From: Streptomyces lushanensis
Lineage (GTDB): Bacteria > Actinomycetota > Actinomycetes > Streptomycetales > Streptomycetaceae
Assembly: GCF_001700515.1 (NCBI RefSeq)
Contig: NZ_MAUD01000086.1
Coordinates: 1 to 64,000 of the forward strand
Direction of reading: 5' to 3'
Length of the DNA stretch: 64,000 nt
Shown piece by piece: positions 52,815 through 62,358 of the stretch. How positions within the stretch are numbered: position 1 is the first letter of the stretch; the number at the start of each line of letters is the position of its first letter. The notes under the pieces were generated by a model that worked only from the letters and a program-made list of their open reading frames with translations, ran no database searches and was not told the DNA's origin. A program made the translations under genes and the position numbers.

Positions 52815-54581
52815 ATGAACAGCAGAAAGACGGCAGCGGCCATCGCCGTGACGCTGGCCATGGCGCTCGGTGCGAGTGCCTGCGGCAGCTCCGACAAGGA
52901 CAGTGACGGCAACAAGGGTGGCGGCGGCAGCAGCGCCAAGGCCGATGCCGCGATGTCGGGCATTGTCAACACGACCGACAAGAAGGGGGGGACGGTCGTC
53001 TTCGAGCACTCCAGCGGCCCGGACTCCCTCGACCCGGGCAACACGTACTACGGCTGGGTGCAGAACTTCTCCCGCCTGTACGGCCGTACCCTGGTCACCT
53101 TCAAGCCGGCCGCGGGCAAGGAAGGTCTTGAGGTCGTCCCCGACCTCGCGACCTCGCTCGGCAAGGCCAGCCCCGACGCCAAGACCTGGACGTACACGCT
53201 CCGCAAGGGCGTGAAGTTCCAGGACGGCACCGAGGTCACCTCGAAGGACGTCAAGTACGCGATCGAGCGCAGCAACTTCGCGCCCGAGGCGCTCTCCAAC
53301 GGTCCGACGTACTTCAAGTCGTACCTCGTGGGCGGCGACAAGTACAAGGGTCCCTACAAGGACAAGTCCCCCGAGGGTCTGAAGTCCATCGAGACCCCGG
53401 ACGACTACACGATCACGTTCAAGCTGAACAAGCCGTTCGCGGACATGGACTACCTGGCCACCTTCTCGCAGACCGCTCCGGTCCCGCAGAAGGCCGACAA
53501 GGGTGCCGAGTACGTCCAGAACATCGTGTCCTCCGGCCCGTACAAGTTCGACTCGTACAGCGAGAGCAGCGGCGCCACGCTCTCCCGCAACCCCGAGTGG
53601 GACGCGGCCAGCGACCCGATCCGCAAGGCTCTGCCGGACAAGATCGAGCTGAAGCTGAACGTCAACGCGACGACGATCGACGAGCACCTGCTCAACGACA
53701 CGATCACCGCGGACGCCGGCGGCACCGGTCTCCAGTCCAAGACGCAGCCGAAGGTGCTCGTCAAGGCCACCGAGAAGGCCAAGACGGACAATCCGTACGC
53801 GGGTGCGCTCTCGTACCTGGCGATGAACGTCAACGTGAAGCCGTTCGACAACATCGACTGCCGCAAGGCCGTGCAGTACGCGGTGGACAAGGCCGGTGCG
53901 GTCAACTCCATCGGCGGCTCGGTCAAGGGTGACCCGGCCAGCACGCTGATCCCGCCGTCGGTGAGCGGTTACAAGAAGTTCGACCTGTACGCGACGCCGG
54001 GCAACAAGGGCGACGAGGCCAAGTCGAAGGCCGCGCTGACGGCCTGTGGCAAGCCGGGCGGCTTCAAGACCACGCTGACGGCCCGTGCGGACCGTCCCGA
54101 CGAGGTCACCGTGGCCACCCAGATCCAGGAGAGCCTGAAGAAGGTCGGCATCACGGCGGACATCAAGACGTTCCCGTCCGACAAGTACTTCACGGACTTC
54201 GCCGGTGTGCCGGCCTGGGTGCACAAGAACAACGCGGGCCTCATGATGATGGCCTGGGGTGCCGACTGGCCCAGTGGATTCGGCTTCCTCGACCAGATCG
54301 TGAACGGTGCGGCCATCAAGCCGTCCGGTGGCACGAACCTGATGGAGCTGAACGACCCGAAGATCAACAAGGCGCTGTCGGAGGGTATCGGCACCGTCGA
54401 CCCGGCCGAGCGCACGGCCGCCTGGGGCAATGTCGACCAGCTCGTCATGGAGAACGCCTCGGTCGTCCCGCTCTTCTACCGCAAGAACCTGCTCTACCGG
54501 CCCGAGTCCGCCGGCAACGTCACCGTCACCGAGGCCTACCTCGGCATGTACGACTACACGCTGCTGACCTCGACCAAGTGA
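52815..54581 (+). CDS. oligopeptide ABC importer substrate-binding lipoprotein
   Basis: SBP family 5 lipoprotein of 588 residues: lipobox GASAC at about 20-24, a Gly/Ser/Lys linker, then the bilobed binding domain with the family signature region (DLATSLGKASPDAKTWTYTL, then RKGVKFQDGTEVTSKDVKYA). It captures peptides outside the membrane for the permeases. 44 bp after the first permease gene. Codon use is very strongly optimised, which suggests high expression. A 12 bp hairpin follows the stop. Confidence 0.95.
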   Translation: MNSRKTAAAIAVTLAMALGASACGSSDKDSDGNKGGGGSSAKADAAMSGIVNTTDKKGGTVVFEHSSGPDSLDPGNTYYGWVQNFSRLYGRTLVTFKPAAGKEGLEVVPDLATSLGKASPDAKTWTYTLRKGVKFQDGTEVTSKDVKYAIERSNFAPEALSNGPTYFKSYLVGGDKYKGPYKDKSPEGLKSIETPDDYTITFKLNKPFADMDYLATFSQTAPVPQKADKGAEYVQNIVSSGPYKFDSYSESSGATLSRNPEWDAASDPIRKALPDKIELKLNVNATTIDEHLLNDTITADAGGTGLQSKTQPKVLVKATEKAKTDNPYAGALSYLAMNVNVKPFDNIDCRKAVQYAVDKAGAVNSIGGSVKGDPASTLIPPSVSGYKKFDLYATPGNKGDEAKSKAALTACGKPGGFKTTLTARADRPDEVTVATQIQESLKKVGITADIKTFPSDKYFTDFAGVPAWVHKNNAGLMMMAWGADWPSGFGFLDQIVNGAAIKPSGGTNLMELNDPKINKALSEGIGTVDPAERTAAWGNVDQLVMENASVVPLFYRKNLLYRPESAGNVTVTEAYLGMYDYTLLTSTK

Positions 54582-54586
54582 CACCC

Positions 54587-54614
54587 GGTGGCACCGGGTC
54601 CTCCCGGTGCCACC
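54587..54614 (+). terminator. 12 bp hairpin after the binding-protein gene
   Basis: GGTGGCACCGGG and CCCGGTGCCACC pair perfectly around TCCT, 6 bp after the stop and 110 bp before the next permease gene. It probably acts as a partial terminator or 3' stabiliser so that binding protein is made in excess of the membrane parts. Confidence 0.7.
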
Positions 54615-54723
54615 CCGTAACACCTGTAACACCTGTACATCAAAACAGCACCCCCCGAAAGGCAGGTGAAGGTGCCGGGCCGCCCTGGCGTACCCCGTCA
54701 GGTCGGCCCGGCACCAAACGGCT

Positions 54724-55734
54724 GTGGCTGCGTACATCATCCGACGCGTCTTCGCCGCGGTGTTGCTGCTGCTGGTGGTCAGCGCAGTCACGTTCGCGAT
54801 CTTCTTCCTTGTGCCTCGCCTCGGCGGGCAGACGACCGACTCGCTGGCCGCCCAGTACATCGGCAAGAGTCCCACTCCGGACGCCATCGCCGCTGTCAAG
54901 AAGAACCTGGGGCTCGACCAGCCCCTCTACCTTCAGTACTGGGACTTCATCAAGAGCATCGTGGTCGGCGCCGAGTACAACTTCGGCCCCAATCCCTCGG
55001 TCTGCCATGTGCCCTGCTTCGGCTACTCGTTCAAGACACATGTCGAGATCTGGCCCCAGATACTCGAGCGCGTGCCGGTGACCCTGTCGCTGGCCGTCGG
55101 CGCGGCGGTCCTCTGGGTCCTCTCCGGTGTCGCGATCGGTGTGCTCTCCGCGCTCAAGCGGGGATCGATCTTCGACCGGCTCGCCATGGGCGTCGCCCTC
55201 GCCGGCGTCTCGCTGCCGATGTTCTTCACCGGCCTGGTCTCCCTCGCCCTGTTCAGCTTCCACTGGACGATCTGGGACGACCTCCACTTCGTACCGTTCA
55301 CCGAGAATCCCGGTGAATGGGCCTGGAACCTGATCCTTCCCTGGTGCACGCTCGCCTTCCTCTACTCGGCGCTCTACGCACGGCTCACCCGTGCCGGGAT
55401 GCTGGAGACGATGGGCGAGGACTACATCAGAACCGCGCGGGCGAAGGGACTGCGGGAGAGCAAGGTGGTCGTCAAGCACGGCCTGCGCGCGGCCCTGACG
55501 CCGCTCGTCACGATCTTCGGCATGGACTTCGCGCTGCTGCTCGGCGGTGCGGTCATCACCGAGAACGTCTTCTCCTTCCAGGGCATGGGCGCCTACGCCA
55601 TCCTGGGTGTGAAGCAGAGCGACCTGCCCATCGTGATGGGTGTGACGCTGGTCGCCGCCTTCTTCATCGTTGTCTGCAACCTGCTGGTGGACCTTGTGTA
55701 CGCCGCGATCGACCCCCGGGTGAGGCTCTCATGA
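54724..55734 (+). CDS. oligopeptide ABC importer permease (DppB/OppB type)
   Basis: Six-helix permease of 336 residues starting AAYIIRRVFAAVLLLLVVS, the typical DppB N-terminus. The EAA loop is EDYIRTARAKGLRESKVVVKHGLRAAL. An extracellular loop contains two cysteines (VCHVPCFGYS). GTG start at 54724 without a clear Shine-Dalgarno. Its end overlaps the next gene by 4 bp. Confidence 0.94.
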   Translation: MAAYIIRRVFAAVLLLLVVSAVTFAIFFLVPRLGGQTTDSLAAQYIGKSPTPDAIAAVKKNLGLDQPLYLQYWDFIKSIVVGAEYNFGPNPSVCHVPCFGYSFKTHVEIWPQILERVPVTLSLAVGAAVLWVLSGVAIGVLSALKRGSIFDRLAMGVALAGVSLPMFFTGLVSLALFSFHWTIWDDLHFVPFTENPGEWAWNLILPWCTLAFLYSALYARLTRAGMLETMGEDYIRTARAKGLRESKVVVKHGLRAALTPLVTIFGMDFALLLGGAVITENVFSFQGMGAYAILGVKQSDLPIVMGVTLVAAFFIVVCNLLVDLVYAAIDPRVRLS

Positions 55735-56816
55735 GCGACGTACAGAAGACGGGCGCGGAGAAGGCCACCACGGGTACGGGTTCCGCCGGCGGCGCCGACA
55801 AGTTCCTCTCCGTACGGGACCTGCGGATCCACTTCGACACCGACGACGGTCTGGTGAAGTCCGTCGACGGCGTCAGCTTCGATCTGCAGGCCGGCCGGAC
55901 CCTCGGCATCGTCGGTGAGTCCGGTTCGGGCAAGTCCGTGACCTCGCTGGGTGTCATGGGGCTGCACAACTCCGAGCGGGCCAGGATCTCCGGTGAGATC
56001 TGGCTGGACGGCGAGGAGCTGATCGGCGCCGGTCCCGAGCGCGTGCGTGAGCTGCGCGGCCAGAAGATGGCGATGATCTTCCAGGACCCGCTCTCCGCGC
56101 TGCATCCGTACTACAGCATCGGCGCGCAGATCGTGGAGGCCTACCGCGTCCACAACGCGGTGGACAAGAAGACCGCCAAGAAGCGGGCCGTCGAGATGCT
56201 CGACCGGGTCGGCATCCCCGAGCCCGCGCGGCGCTACGACGACTATCCGCACCAGTTCTCCGGCGGTATGCGCCAGCGCGCGATGATCGCGATGGCGCTG
56301 GTCAACAACCCGCAGCTGCTGATCGCCGACGAGCCGACGACCGCTCTGGACGTCACCGTCCAGGCGCAGATCCTCGACCTCATCCGGGATCTCCAGAAGG
56401 AGTTCCACTCGGCGGTCGTCATCATCACCCACGACCTGGGCGTCGTCGCCGAGATCGCCGACGAACTGCTGGTGATGTACGCGGGACGCTGCATCGAGCG
56501 CGGCACCGCGGAGAAGGTCTTCTACCAGCCCCAGCATCCGTACACCTGGGGTCTGCTGGGCTCGATGCCCCGTATCGACCGGGAGCAGACCGACCGGCTG
56601 GTGCCGGTCAAGGGAACGCCGCCCAGCCTGATCAATGTCCCCTCCGGCTGCGCCTTCCATCCGCGCTGCCCCTACGCGGACATCCCCGAGGACAACATCA
56701 CCCGCACCGAGCGCCCTGAGCTGCGGCAGGTCACCGACGGACACTTCTCCGCCTGCCACATGTCGCCGGCGCAGCGGGAACAGATCTGGACCGAAGAGAT
56801 TGCGCCGAAGCTGTGA
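55731..56816 (+). CDS. oligopeptide ABC importer ATPase (DppD/OppD type)
   Basis: Peripheral ATPase of 361 residues. Walker A is GESGSGKSV, signature [15 protein letters not shown], Walker [13 protein letters not shown] and switch His in IITHDLGVV. The C-terminal extension (from about 290) has the oligopeptide-family motif with cysteines [12 protein letters not shown] and ACHMSP. ATG at 55731 overlaps permease B (ATGA), and its own end overlaps the next ATPase (GTGA), so the three are translationally coupled. Confidence 0.95.
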   Translation: MSDVQKTGAEKATTGTGSAGGADKFLSVRDLRIHFDTDDGLVKSVDGVSFDLQAGRTLGIVGESGSGKSVTSLGVMGLHNSERARISGEIWLDGEELIGAGPERVRELRGQKMAMIFQDPLSALHPYYSIGAQIVEAYRVHNAVDKKTAKKRAVEMLDRVGIPEPARRYDDYPHQFSGGMRQRAMIAMALVNNPQLLIADEPTTALDVTVQAQILDLIRDLQKEFHSAVVIITHDLGVVAEIADELLVMYAGRCIERGTAEKVFYQPQHPYTWGLLGSMPRIDREQTDRLVPVKGTPPSLINVPSGCAFHPRCPYADIPEDNITRTERPELRQVTDGHFSACHMSPAQREQIWTEEIAPKL

Positions 56817-57985
56817 CTGATCCGAGCAAGAAGATTCCCGAGCAGGGGGCGGGCCAGGGACCGGACGGTTCCGGCCCCGAGCCGCTTCTCAAGGTCACCG
56901 GCCTGGCCAAGCACTTCCCGATCACCAAGGGTGTGCTCAAGCGCAAGGTCGGCGCGGTCAAGGCGGTCGACGGTCTCTCCTTCGACGTCCGGCCGGGCGA
57001 GACCCTCGGTGTGGTCGGCGAGTCCGGCTGCGGCAAGTCGACGATGGGCCGGCTGATCACGCGGCTGCTCGAACCGACGGGCGGCAAGGTCGAGTTCGAG
57101 GGCCGGGACATCACGCACCTGTCGGCGGGCGCCCTGCGCCCGATGCGCCGTGACGTCCAGATGATCTTCCAGGACCCGTACGGCTCGCTGAACCCGCGCC
57201 ACACCATCGGCGGGATCGTCAGCACCCCCTTCAAGCTGCAGGGCATCCAGCCCGAGGGCGGGGTGAAGAAGGAGGTCCAGCGGCTGCTGGAGCTGGTGGG
57301 CCTCAGCCCCGAGCACTACAACCGCTATCCGCACGAGTTCTCCGGCGGCCAGCGGCAGCGCATCGGAATCGCGCGGGCGCTGGCGCTCAACCCGAAGCTG
57401 GTCGTGGCCGACGAGCCGGTCTCGGCGCTGGACGTGTCGATCCAGGCGCAGGTGGTGAACCTGCTGGACGACCTCCAGGAGGAGCTGGGTCTGACCTATG
57501 TGATCATCGCGCACGACCTCTCGGTCATCCGCCATGTGTCGGACCGGATCGCGGTGATGTACCTCGGCAAGATCGTGGAGCTGGCGGACCGCGCGTCGCT
57601 GTACGCGTCGCCGAAGCACCCGTACACCAAGGCGCTGCTCTCCGCGGTGCCGGTGCCCGACCCGAGCAGGCGCGGGGCGAAGAGCGACCGGATCCTGCTC
57701 AAGGGCGATGTGCCGTCGCCGATCAATCCGCCGAGCGGCTGCCGCTTCCACACGCGGTGCTGGAAGGCGACGGAGATCTGCAGGACCACCGAGCCGCCGC
57801 TGATCCAGCTCGCGCCGGGCCACCAGGCCGCCTGTCACCACCCGGAGAACGCGGCCGACCAGCGTCCGCAGGACACGGTGTCGGTGGCGTCGCGGGAGAC
57901 GATCGAGCTGGCGGACGTGTCGGGCGCGGGCACGGAGACACCGGCCGAGGGCGGGGCCTCCCCGGAGGCCGGGTCCGCGGAGTAG
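56813..57985 (+). CDS. oligopeptide ABC importer ATPase (DppF/OppF type)
   Basis: Second ATPase of the importer, 390 residues. Walker [10 protein letters not shown], signature [15 protein letters not shown], Walker [13 protein letters not shown] and switch His in IIAHDLSVI. The C-terminal oligopeptide motif is [15 protein letters not shown], then ACHHPEN, followed by an acidic Glu/Ala tail. GTG start overlapping DppD. Last gene of the operon; a short GGCCGG stem follows near 58,007-58,032. Confidence 0.95.
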   Translation: MTDPSKKIPEQGAGQGPDGSGPEPLLKVTGLAKHFPITKGVLKRKVGAVKAVDGLSFDVRPGETLGVVGESGCGKSTMGRLITRLLEPTGGKVEFEGRDITHLSAGALRPMRRDVQMIFQDPYGSLNPRHTIGGIVSTPFKLQGIQPEGGVKKEVQRLLELVGLSPEHYNRYPHEFSGGQRQRIGIARALALNPKLVVADEPVSALDVSIQAQVVNLLDDLQEELGLTYVIIAHDLSVIRHVSDRIAVMYLGKIVELADRASLYASPKHPYTKALLSAVPVPDPSRRGAKSDRILLKGDVPSPINPPSGCRFHTRCWKATEICRTTEPPLIQLAPGHQAACHHPENAADQRPQDTVSVASRETIELADVSGAGTETPAEGGASPEAGSAE

Positions 57986-58048
57986 ACAGCGCGTACGCAG
58001 GGCCGGCCGGCCTCTGGTCCCCATGGGGCCGGGGGTCGGCGGCGTTTC

Positions 58049-58094
58049 CGGCCGTACGCCGTGCCTTCGCGGGGCGGCGGCCGTACGCCGTGCC
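58049..58094. repeat. 17 bp direct repeat CGGCCGTACGCCGTGCC
   Basis: Two exact copies at 58049-58065 and 58078-58094, 29 bp apart start to start, in the gap between dppF and the thioesterase gene. Function unknown. Confidence 0.6.
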
Positions 58095-58132
58095 CTGCCC
58101 AGGCGCCGTGCATTTCACATGGTTGTCACCGT

Positions 58133-58160
58133 TGTAAGCTACTGCTTAGTACAGTCCTCT
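58133..58160. promoter_or_regulatory. TetR-type operator in the thioesterase promoter
   Basis: TACT-GCTT-AGTA (58139-58150) is a perfect short inverted repeat extended by ACTG/CAGT, the kind of site bound by TetR/FadR-type acyl-CoA regulators. A TAGGAT box near 58,163-58,168 lies about 8 bp before the ATG and may be a -10 element for a leaderless transcript; the operator would overlap RNA polymerase. Confidence 0.4.
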
Positions 58161-58176
58161 TGTAGGATTGTCTTCC

Positions 58177-59019
58177 ATGGCACAGGCATCCATCGCGCCC
58201 ATCGGGGACAGCGAGTTCGACCGCGGCACGGCCGTGATCCGGCGTGGGCCGGGCGTCCACGACACGACGCTCCTCCCGGGCTGGACGATCATGAATGTCC
58301 TCAACGGCGGCTATCTGCTGGCACTGATCGGCCGCGCGCTCGGCGACACCCTGCCGCACGCGGACCCGTTCGCCGTCTCGGCCCACTACCTCACACCGTC
58401 GACGCCCGGTCCCGCCGTGGTCCGTACGGAGACCGTACGGACCGGCCGTACGCTCTCCACCGGCCAGGCGTCCCTCTTCCAGACCGCCGAGGACGGCACC
58501 GAGGTCGAACGGATCAGGGTGCTCGCCTCGTACGGCGATCTGGACGCGCTGCCCGACGATGTGCGGACGGCGGCGAAGCCGCCCGCGATCCCGCCGTTCG
58601 AGCGCTGTGTCAGCTCCGCCGACGGGCCGCCGCCGCCCGGCGACTTCGCGATGATCGACCGGCTCGACCTGCGGCTGGACCCGGCGACGGTGGGCTGGGC
58701 CGTCGGTGCTCCGTCCGGGCTGGGCGAGATGCGCGGCTGGTTCCGGTTCGCGGACGGCCGGGACGCCGATCCGCTCGCGCTGCTGCTGGCCGTGGACGCG
58801 CTGCCGCCGACCGCGTTCGAGATGGGCCTCAACGGCTGGACCCCGACGGTCGAACTGACCGCCCACATCCGCTGCCGACCGGCGCCGGGCCCGCTCCGGG
58901 TCGCGCTCACCACCCGTAACCTGGCCGGCGGCTTCCTCGAGGAGGACGCGGAGATCTGGGACAGCGCGGACCGTCTGGTGGCCCAGTCCCGCCAACTCGC
59001 CCGTGCGCCGCGGGACTGA
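58177..59019 (+). CDS. acyl-CoA thioesterase family protein (TesB-like double hotdog)
   Basis: Cytoplasmic protein of 280 residues with two hotdog halves. The first holds [21 protein letters not shown] and the second [25 protein letters not shown], as in the actinomycete TesB-like thioesterases that split acyl-CoA. The usual catalytic Asp-Thr-Gln set cannot be placed with certainty. ATG at 58177; a TTG at 58168 is rejected as it would fall into the putative -10 box. Monocistronic with a possible TetR operator upstream. Confidence 0.85.
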   Translation: MAQASIAPIGDSEFDRGTAVIRRGPGVHDTTLLPGWTIMNVLNGGYLLALIGRALGDTLPHADPFAVSAHYLTPSTPGPAVVRTETVRTGRTLSTGQASLFQTAEDGTEVERIRVLASYGDLDALPDDVRTAAKPPAIPPFERCVSSADGPPPPGDFAMIDRLDLRLDPATVGWAVGAPSGLGEMRGWFRFADGRDADPLALLLAVDALPPTAFEMGLNGWTPTVELTAHIRCRPAPGPLRVALTTRNLAGGFLEEDAEIWDSADRLVAQSRQLARAPRD

Positions 59020-59128
59020 CGACCCGGCGGATCGCGGCCCCGGCGGGCGGTGGTACGCCCCGCGGGCGGTGGGCCGGTGCGGACCGGGGACGTGTACGGC
59101 TTCCCCGACTCGTAGAATCGAGTCCACC

Positions 59129-60292
59129 ATGGCATACCTCGACCACGCCGCGACCACTCCGATGCTGCCGGAGGCGATCGAGGCGATGACCGCCCAGTTC
59201 GGCCTCGCCGGCAACGCCTCCTCGCTCCATGCCGCCGGGCGCCGGGCCCGTCGTACCGTCGAGGAGGCCCGCGAGACGCTCGCGGAGGCCCTCGGCGCAC
59301 GGCCGAGCGAGGTGGTCTTCACCTCGGGCGGCACGGAGGCCGACAATCTCGCCGTGAAGGGCCTGTACTGGTCCCGCCGCGCCGCCGATCCGGCCAGGAC
59401 CAGGGTGCTGGCCAGCCCGGTGGAGCACCACGCCGTCCTCGACGCCGTGAACTGGCTCGGCGAGCACGAGGGCGCGACCGTCGAGTACCTGCCGGTCGAC
59501 GGCTACGGACGGGTGAGTCCCGGGACGCTGCGCGAGGCCATTGCGCGCGATCCCGGGAGTGTCGCCCTCGCCACCGTCATGTGGGCCAACAACGAGATCG
59601 GCACCATCCTGCCGGTCCGTGAACTGGCCGAGGTTGCGGCGGAGTTCGGTATTCCGCTGCACTCCGACGCCGTCCAGGCCTTCGGCCAGACGGAGCTGGA
59701 CTTCGGTGCCTCGGGACTCGCCGCGATGACCGTCTCCGGACACAAGATCGGCGGCCCGTACGGCATCGGGGCGCTGCTGCTGGGCCGTGAGTACACCCCC
59801 GTACCCGTGCTGCACGGCGGTGGCCAGGAACGCCATGTGCGCTCGGGCACCCTCGACGTGCCGGCGATCGCCGCGTTCTCCGTGGCGGGCAGGCTCGCCG
59901 CCGAACGGCAGGAGCGGTTCGCCCAGCACATCGGCGCGCTGCGGGACGAACTGATCGAGGCCGTACGGACGGCCGTCCCCGACGCCGTCCTCGGCGGCGA
60001 TCCCGACCACCGCCTGCCCGCCAACGCGCACTTCAGCTTCCCCGGCTGCGAGGGCGACTCGCTGCTCCTGCTGCTCGACGCCCAGGGCATCGAGTGCTCG
60101 ACGGGCTCGGCCTGCACGGCGGGTGTGGCGCAGCCCAGCCATGTGCTCCTCGCCACCGGCTGTGATCCCGATCTGGCCAGAGGCACGCTGCGCTTCTCCC
60201 TCGGCCACACCTCCACCAGGGAGGACGTGAAGGCGGTGGCGAAGGCCATCGGCCCGGCCGTCGAGCGGGCCAGAAGCGCCGGGCTCAGCTGA
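59129..60292 (+). CDS. cysteine desulfurase (NifS/IscS type)
   Basis: PLP enzyme of 387 residues that takes sulfur from cysteine as a bound persulfide. The PLP lysine is in [16 protein letters not shown], and the catalytic Cys is in the short loop [10 protein letters not shown], as in group I enzymes. N-terminus [10 protein letters not shown] is typical. ATG at 59129; a TAGAAT box 10 bp before it may be a -10 element. In this genome region it is followed by mnmA, the tRNA 2-thiouridylase that uses sulfur from such an enzyme, so the two likely work together (IscS-like role). Confidence 0.95.
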   Translation: MAYLDHAATTPMLPEAIEAMTAQFGLAGNASSLHAAGRRARRTVEEARETLAEALGARPSEVVFTSGGTEADNLAVKGLYWSRRAADPARTRVLASPVEHHAVLDAVNWLGEHEGATVEYLPVDGYGRVSPGTLREAIARDPGSVALATVMWANNEIGTILPVRELAEVAAEFGIPLHSDAVQAFGQTELDFGASGLAAMTVSGHKIGGPYGIGALLLGREYTPVPVLHGGGQERHVRSGTLDVPAIAAFSVAGRLAAERQERFAQHIGALRDELIEAVRTAVPDAVLGGDPDHRLPANAHFSFPGCEGDSLLLLLDAQGIECSTGSACTAGVAQPSHVLLATGCDPDLARGTLRFSLGHTSTREDVKAVAKAIGPAVERARSAGLS

Positions 60293-60319
60293 TCCCGGCG
60301 GTCCCGGCGCGCCTCCGTC

Positions 60320-61039
60320 TCAGGCCGTGCCCGTTCGCGCCGTGTCCGTGCCCGCCTCCCTGACCAGCCTCATGTAGAGGTCCCAGTCCCAGTACGGCCC
60401 GGGGTCCGTGTGGTCCGTGCCGGGGACCTCGACATGGCCGATGATGTGCTCCCGGTCCACCGGGATCCCGTAGCGCGCGCAGATCCCGGCGGTCAGCCGC
60501 GCCGACGAGCGGTACATCGCGTCCGTGAAGGACGCCTTCCGGTCCACCCATCCCTCGTGCTCGATGCCTATGGACCGCTCGTTGTACGCGCGATTGCCCG
60601 CGTGGTACGCCACGTCCAGCTCGCGGATCATCTGCGCCACATGGCCGTCCTTGCGCACCACGTAGTGCGAGGCGGCGCCGTGGGACGGGTCGCGGAAGAC
60701 CTTGAGCGCCACCTGATAGCTGCCCTGGACGACATGGATCACCACGCGGTCCACCGCGTAGTCGTCGGGCCTGTCCGCCCGGCGCCAGTTCGCCGGAGAG
60801 GCCGCTATCCACTGCGCCCGCGCGTAATCCAGCTCACCTTCCTTGCGGGGCTTGTCGATGCCCGGCACCCGCCACCACACACGCGAGACCTTCTCGCGTG
60901 CCAGCACGCCGCCGCCGATCAGCGCCGCCGCGCCGCCGATCAGCACCGTCCTGCGATTGATCTCGCCGGAATCCGCGGCCCTGCGATGGCGGCCCCTGCC
61001 GCCCGCGCCCCCGGCCGCGCCCGGTGTTTTCTCGCCCAT
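60320..61039 (-). CDS. N-acetylmuramoyl-L-alanine amidase (Amidase_2), Tat-like signal
   Basis: Zinc amidase of about 239 residues that cleaves the muramyl-peptide bond in peptidoglycan. The N-terminal NRRTVLIGGAAALIGGGVLA looks like a Tat signal or anchor. Zinc and catalytic residues: His in VVIHVVQGSYQ, Glu in GIEHEGWVD, and GHVEVPGTDHTDPGPYWDW at the C-terminal end. ATG at 61039, without a clear binding site; an ATG at 61102 would overlap mnmA. It shares its catalytic module with the larger amidase at 62359-63942. Confidence 0.92.
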   Translation of the reverse strand: MGEKTPGAAGGAGGRGRHRRAADSGEINRRTVLIGGAAALIGGGVLAREKVSRVWWRVPGIDKPRKEGELDYARAQWIAASPANWRRADRPDDYAVDRVVIHVVQGSYQVALKVFRDPSHGAASHYVVRKDGHVAQMIRELDVAYHAGNRAYNERSIGIEHEGWVDRKASFTDAMYRSSARLTAGICARYGIPVDREHIIGHVEVPGTDHTDPGPYWDWDLYMRLVREAGTDTARTGTA

Positions 61040-61100
61040 GTGATCGTCAACGCAAACCGGGGCGACTCCGGTTCCCGCCTGGCCGTACTCTGGGGAGGCC

Positions 61101-62231
61101 ATGACACAGAATTCTCCGCGCCCACTCCGTGTGCTCGCCGCCATGTCGGGCGGCGTGGACTCCGCCGTCGCCGCCGCCCGTGCCGCCGAGGCAGGCCATG
61201 ACGTCACCGGAGTACATCTGGCGCTCTCCGCGAATCCGCAGTCCTTCCGCACAGGCGCGCGCGGCTGCTGCACCATCGAGGACTCCCGCGACGCGCGCCG
61301 CGCGGCCGATGTGATCGGTATCCCGTTCTACGTGTGGGATCTCGCAGAACGCTTCCGTGAGGACGTGGTCGACGACTTCGTCGCCGAGTACGAGGCGGGC
61401 CGTACGCCCAATCCCTGTCTGCGCTGCAACGAGAAGATCAAGTTCGCCGCGCTGCTCGACAAGGCGCTCGCCCTCGGCTTCGACGCCGTGTGCACGGGCC
61501 ACTACGCCACGGTCGTCATCGGCGAGGACGGCACCCGGGAGCTGCACCGCGCCAGCGACATGGCCAAGGACCAGTCGTATGTCCTCGGCGTGCTGGACGA
61601 GCGGCAGCTCGCACACGCGATGTTCCCGCTCGGTGACACCCTCACCACCAAGGACGAGATCCGCGCCGAGGCCGAGCGCCGTGGTCTGGCCGTGGCGAAG
61701 AAGCCCGACAGCCATGACATCTGCTTCATCGCGGACGGCGACACCCAGGGCTTCCTCGCGAAGCGCCTGGGCCGGGCCGAGGGCGACATCGTGGACGAGT
61801 CCGGTACGAAGGTGGGCAGCCACGACGGCGCGTACGGCTTCACCATCGGCCAGCGCAAGGGCCTGCGCATCGGCCGTCCGGCCGCCGACGGCAAGCCGCG
61901 CTACGTGCTGGACATCTCGCCCGTCGACAACACCGTGACGGTCGGTCCGGCCGCCGCGCTCGACGTCGTGGCGCTGACGGCCGTCAGGCCCCGCTGGTGC
62001 GGTACGGCGCCCACGGGACCCGGCGGCTACACCGCCCAGTTGCGCGCCCATGGCGGTGAGACGGCGGTGACGGCGGAGCTGGCGGACGGCACGCTGCGGG
62101 TCAGTTTCGAGGAGCCGGTCCGCGGTGTCGCGCCCGGCCAGGCGATCGTGCTGTACGACGGCACGCGCGTGGTCGGCTCGGCCACGATCGCGACGACGAC
62201 ACGGCGGCCCACAGCGGCGCTCACCGGTTGA
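61101..62231 (+). CDS. mnmA: tRNA-specific 2-thiouridylase
   Basis: Enzyme of 376 residues that makes 2-thiouridine at position 34 of certain tRNAs, using sulfur passed from a cysteine desulfurase. PP-loop [10 protein letters not shown] near residue 14-23; catalytic cysteines in [14 protein letters not shown] and SHDICFI; tRNA-binding [10 protein letters not shown] and GQRKGLRIG. All motifs intact. ATG at 61101, divergent from the amidase gene with about 60 bp between starts. Cysteine desulfurase lies 0.8 kb upstream. Confidence 0.96.
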   Translation: MTQNSPRPLRVLAAMSGGVDSAVAAARAAEAGHDVTGVHLALSANPQSFRTGARGCCTIEDSRDARRAADVIGIPFYVWDLAERFREDVVDDFVAEYEAGRTPNPCLRCNEKIKFAALLDKALALGFDAVCTGHYATVVIGEDGTRELHRASDMAKDQSYVLGVLDERQLAHAMFPLGDTLTTKDEIRAEAERRGLAVAKKPDSHDICFIADGDTQGFLAKRLGRAEGDIVDESGTKVGSHDGAYGFTIGQRKGLRIGRPAADGKPRYVLDISPVDNTVTVGPAAALDVVALTAVRPRWCGTAPTGPGGYTAQLRAHGGETAVTAELADGTLRVSFEEPVRGVAPGQAIVLYDGTRVVGSATIATTTRRPTAALTG

Positions 62232-62233
62232 CG

Positions 62234-62312
62234 GAACGGGCCGGCCTCTTCGAGGAAGGGCTCTTCGGCGCGACGGCTTCGAGGAGACCTCTTCGAGGAG
62301 ACCGGCCCGTTC
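62234..62312. terminator. large inverted repeat between mnmA and the convergent amidase
   Basis: GAACGGGCCGG (62234-62244) and CCGGCCCGTTC (62302-62312) are perfect 11 bp arms, starting 3 bp after the mnmA stop. The 57 bp loop contains smaller CCTCTTCGAGG hairpins and a repeated CTTCGAGGAGACC. Probably a bidirectional terminator. Confidence 0.65.
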
Positions 62313-62358
62313 ACGGCTTCCGTCCGGTGCCGGGAGCGCTCGGCGGGGTGCGGCCGGT

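Noticed and set aside
52791..54899. 702-codon open frame antisense to the binding-protein gene
   Set aside because: Shadow of the strongly codon-biased binding-protein gene; composition is Val/Arg/Leu-rich with no motif.
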